Assembly: GCF_000975155.1 (NCBI RefSeq) | Contig: NZ_BBRG01000001.1 | Span: forward strand, 1,190,313-1,254,312 | Length of the DNA: 64,000 nucleotides | Direction: 5' to 3' | Source: Demequina globuliformis | GTDB taxonomy: Bacteria > Actinomycetota > Actinomycetes > Actinomycetales > Demequinaceae | Part shown: positions 61,155 to 64,000 of the stretch, one piece after another | How positions within the stretch are numbered: position 1 is the stretch's first letter | Layout: each line of letters starts with the position of its first letter | The notes under the pieces: model-generated | Seen by the model: the letters and a program-made list of their open reading frames with translations, nothing else | What the model was told of the DNA's origin: nothing | The model's database searches: none | Position numbers and translations under genes: made by a program

Positions 61155-64000
61155 ATGTCACTTTTGAACGGAACGTGGGACAAAGGGACAAGCGCTGTCA
61201 GTGCCGCGCTCGTCGCTATCGTCGCGGCGACGGCGGTGGTCACCACCGCAGCGCCAGCGTCGGCCGACCCCGCGCCAGCGAACATCACGATCTCGAAGAG
61301 CGGCCCGGCTCCCGAGGACCTTCCGTTAGCTCCAGGTGACACGTTCAACTACGTCATCGAAGTGACGTGCAGCACCGCGAACTGCTACGACGCGACCATG
61401 ACGGACCCGCTGCCCCCGCCGCTGGTGCTCAACGGCACGCCGACCGTGGTGGGCAATGACCCCTTCGTGATCACGCCTTCTGACAGCAATGGGGACGGCG
61501 TCGATGACACCGTGTCCGTCGAATTCAACAAGGACTTCAACGACCTTGCCAACCCGGGCTCGGGCATGACGGCAGGAAACACCACCACGATCACGATCCC
61601 CGTGAAGGTGCCGGACGACGCCAACTACGATTTCAGCGGTGAGACGTTGGTCAATGAGGCGACCTTCGATTCCACTAACTCCTCGACAGGGCCTGCCACG
61701 GATGACTGGCCCATCGAGATTGACGTCCCGCTCAATCTCGACACCAGCGTCGAGAAGTCCTTCGATCCCACGTCAGCGAGCGCGAGCGCGGGCGAGTCGA
61801 CGACGGCGACCATTACTGCAAACAACCAGTCGGAGACCGGCGGTGACAGCTTCTCGATCACGGACCCTGCGCCTGGCTCGGCAAGCAACACCTTTGACTT
61901 CCTCGACCTCGACGGCATCACGATTGTGTCCGTCCCCGAGGGTGCCGATGACGTCACCATCACCGTGAACACCACGGGCGGGGACGTCACCCAGACCATC
62001 CCCGTGGGTGATCTGGACCCGCTGCCGTACGACGTTGACTTGACGGGCATTTCCCCCGACGCAGTGACCGGGATCAACGTCGAGTTCACTGACGATGGGA
62101 CCGCGCCGCTCATTAGCGCCGACGCCGAGGCCGTGATCGAGCTGGACTTGGTCCAGCAGGACCCGGGCGAGTTGACGGACGATCAAGTGGTGGTGAACTT
62201 CGCGGGCTCCGAAGTGTCGCGCGACGACGACACCGACACGGCGACGTCGAACGAGGCCGACTACACCATCGAGACCAACATCCCCACGGTTGAGGGCTCC
62301 AAGTCCTTCTCGCCAGACACCGTGGTGCACGGCGACAGCAGTGTCGCGACCATCACCGCGGGCGTGGGGGGCGAACTCCCGGTCGAGTCACTTACCGTGA
62401 CCGAGCCGAGTTCCGGCTCGTTCTCTCCCGATGGCATGCAGTTCGAGGGTTTTGCCGGTCCGGTGACGTACCCGACTGGTGCCGACAGCGCCGAGATCAC
62501 GTTCCAGACGACCTCGGGGCCCGTGACGGTTCCGGTCGCCAACGGCGAGACGCCCGTTCTTCCGCCGCCCAACCCTGAGGACGTGACGAGCTTCTCGATC
62601 ACCTTCACGAACGAGGACGACGACCCGATTGTCCCCGACGGCGATGACGCTTCCTTCTCCATCAACGTGGGCACCGCGGAGGTCGACGGGACAGAGAAGA
62701 TCGACTACCCCAATGACGTCACGGTCACGGGCACGACTGAGGACGGCGTCAACGGTCTCATCGACGTCGGCGACATCTTGCATGCCTTTGACGAGCGAAT
62801 CGACGCAGTCGCGGACAAGTCCATTACGCCCAACCTGGTCCCCGGCTTTGCCGGTGAGTGGGTGGTCTTGCAACTGACCGGTGGCATTGCCGACCAGCCA
62901 GTTGACGGAAGCACCGATCCGCCGTATTCGACCATTGGCGCGGACGAGATCGTGATCCAGGACCCTGAGGTCCCCGGCAGCTCGGACTTCTGGGACGCCT
63001 TCAACCCGTCGTCCATCGCAGACGTTTCTGTGCCGGCGGGCACCACCTTGAACGTGAACTACTACAACACCAGCACTGGCGCCTGGGAACCACTGCCAGG
63101 GATGCCGGTGGTGGGTGAACAGACCTACAGCGCTTCGTTCCCGCCCCCAGACCCAGCCAACATTGGTGGCCTCCAGTTTGTGTACACGCCCACCAACCCT
63201 GGGGACACCTTCGACCCGGGAACGACGTTCAAGCCCAATGTCGTGATGAACCTCGACGACGCGTGGCTTGACTCCGTTGACTGGGGCGACGACGGCTTGG
63301 CGAGCGTCACCAACTGTGCCTCTGCTGATGCAGAGGGAACGGCAGGAACCGAACCCATCACCCCTGACGAGCCGGCGACGGCGTGTGAAGACGTCACGAT
63401 CACCGAACCCGACTCCGACGGGACGGGACCGGAGATCAACAAGACGTTCGTCAACAACAATGGCGACGAGCAGGAGAGCCTCCCTGCTCGCTCGCACCGG
63501 CAGACGACGGGGCGCATCCTGTGGTCCACAGGCGGGACGTCCAATGTCGATGTAATGACGATTGTTGACGAGCCGTTTGTGCCGGCGACGGATCAGAACA
63601 CCCCGTTTGACTCCGACGGCTCCTTTTACGATGTGTTCGACCTCATGTCCGTCTCTGTGACTGACCCTTTGCTACCCTACGATGCCGTCGACGCCGTGCA
63701 GATTTATAACGGCGACACGGGAACGTGGGTCAAGCCCACCAACTCGCAGTGTGATGGGGTCATTGACAACACCCCTGAGCCCGCCTGCGAAGGGGCCATG
63801 CCCGAATTCTCGTTGACCGCCGTCGAGCGCACCACGACTGTCGCGGTGCGCCTGGTGTACATCGAAAACCCCGATGAGTCCGCCCGTGCGACCGTGCCCG
63901 GTGAGATTGTCCCGCCCGTGGGATCGGGCGTCGCCCGCTCGGATCAGACCGACGGGCGCACCGTGGACCTGCGCTTCAGGTTGCGCGACTGGCTCCGGTC
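61155..64000 (+). CDS. Large secreted surface protein with DUF11-like repeats, C-terminus cut by window edge
   Basis: At least 948 residues; the frame is open to the window end. A signal peptide (about 1-40, cleaved near TAAPASADPAP) is followed by beta-rich repeats. Units starting ITISKSGPAPEDLPLAPGD, TSVEKSFDPTSASASAGEST and VEGSKSFSPDTVVHGDSS share a KSFxPxTV / sTATIT pattern, like DUF11 or adhesin B-type domains with isopeptide potential. Thr, Asp and Pro are frequent and Cys rare. It is probably a wall-associated adhesin or stalk; sorting signals would lie downstream of 64000. Confidence 0.85.
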   Translation, partial: MSLLNGTWDKGTSAVSAALVAIVAATAVVTTAAPASADPAPANITISKSGPAPEDLPLAPGDTFNYVIEVTCSTANCYDATMTDPLPPPLVLNGTPTVVGNDPFVITPSDSNGDGVDDTVSVEFNKDFNDLANPGSGMTAGNTTTITIPVKVPDDANYDFSGETLVNEATFDSTNSSTGPATDDWPIEIDVPLNLDTSVEKSFDPTSASASAGESTTATITANNQSETGGDSFSITDPAPGSASNTFDFLDLDGITIVSVPEGADDVTITVNTTGGDVTQTIPVGDLDPLPYDVDLTGISPDAVTGINVEFTDDGTAPLISADAEAVIELDLVQQDPGELTDDQVVVNFAGSEVSRDDDTDTATSNEADYTIETNIPTVEGSKSFSPDTVVHGDSSVATITAGVGGELPVESLTVTEPSSGSFSPDGMQFEGFAGPVTYPTGADSAEITFQTTSGPVTVPVANGETPVLPPPNPEDVTSFSITFTNEDDDPIVPDGDDASFSINVGTAEVDGTEKIDYPNDVTVTGTTEDGVNGLIDVGDILHAFDERIDAVADKSITPNLVPGFAGEWVVLQLTGGIADQPVDGSTDPPYSTIGADEIVIQDPEVPGSSDFWDAFNPSSIADVSVPAGTTLNVNYYNTSTGAWEPLPGMPVVGEQTYSASFPPPDPANIGGLQFVYTPTNPGDTFDPGTTFKPNVVMNLDDAWLDSVDWGDDGLASVTNCASADAEGTAGTEPITPDEPATACEDVTITEPDSDGTGPEINKTFVNNNGDEQESLPARSHRQTTGRILWSTGGTSNVDVMTIVDEPFVPATDQNTPFDSDGSFYDVFDLMSVSVTDPLLPYDAVDAVQIYNGDTGTWVKPTNSQCDGVIDNTPEPACEGAMPEFSLTAVERTTTVAVRLVYIENPDESARATVPGEIVPPVGSGVARSDQTDGRTVDLRFRLRDWLR

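Noticed and set aside
1-64000. tRNA or rRNA genes
   Set aside because: No T-loop-like GGTTCGANTCC context with matching stems was noticed on either strand; a covariance search could still find one missed by eye.

Overview
The window is high-GC, densely packed bacterial DNA. Gene content points to an actinobacterium, most likely of the order Micrococcales (Demequinaceae- or Cellulomonadaceae-like): a carbohydrate-binding module of family 2 (CBM2), DUF222/HNH endonuclease, LppM-type lipoproteins, DyP peroxidase beside a PCu(A)C protein, and many apparently leaderless genes. The genus is an inference from gene content; no rRNA or tRNA gene was seen. 49 protein genes are called, two of them cut by the window edges.

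Layout. 1-5.1 kb: partial TetR regulator with a membrane protein and a probable operator, glycogen phosphorylase, and a butanediol-type dehydrogenase. 5.2-9.9 kb: a minus-strand glycan operon (small membrane protein, GT2 glycosyltransferase, nitroreductase-like protein, UPF0104 membrane protein, polysaccharide pyruvyl transferase) with ATGA overlaps. 10-12.4 kb: a secreted 5'-nucleotidase ending in a CBM2. 12.6-34.4 kb: gcvP, then a 16.6-kb signalling cluster, then gcvT, gcvH and a MutT-type hydrolase.

The signalling cluster (15.6-32.2 kb) is the most interesting part. It encodes a tail-anchored Ser/Thr kinase, a 2115-residue exported Ig/FN3/PASTA protein, a MoxR ATPase, a DUF58 protein, a transglutaminase-like membrane protein lacking its catalytic Cys and His, a membrane FHA protein, a PP2C phosphatase and a tail-anchored protein with six copies of an acidic-S-T-V-L-S-S-R-R motif. 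The core order resembles the bifidobacterial pkb2-fn3-aaa-duf58-tgm (PFNA) cluster. Related motifs occur just before the FHA domain and on the phosphatase tail. I infer a phosphothreonine/FHA scaffold system at the membrane.

34.5-41 kb: HNH/DUF222 protein, tag, metF, an OsmC-like protein and metE. 41.2-49.5 kb: two acetyltransferases, a major facilitator transporter with a possible leader peptide, a CPA2 antiporter with its regulatory subunit, a phosphotransferase-fold protein with lost active-site residues, topoisomerase IB and an intact phosphotransferase. 49.5-53.3 kb: DyP peroxidase, PCu(A)C lipoprotein, a His-rich membrane protein and a MalY-type enzyme. 53.4-61 kb: small uncharacterised genes, an ATP-grasp enzyme, a VanZ/RDD-like protein, a second MFS paralogue, tandem LppM-type lipoproteins and a TetR regulator. 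61.2-64 kb: start of a large surface protein.

Three window-wide patterns stand out. A 60-bp intergenic repeat occurs four times. An 11-mer, GGCATCGGCCC, occurs about 16 times. About a dozen genes have a possible -10 hexamer exactly 6 or 7 nt before the start codon, which suggests widespread leaderless transcription.
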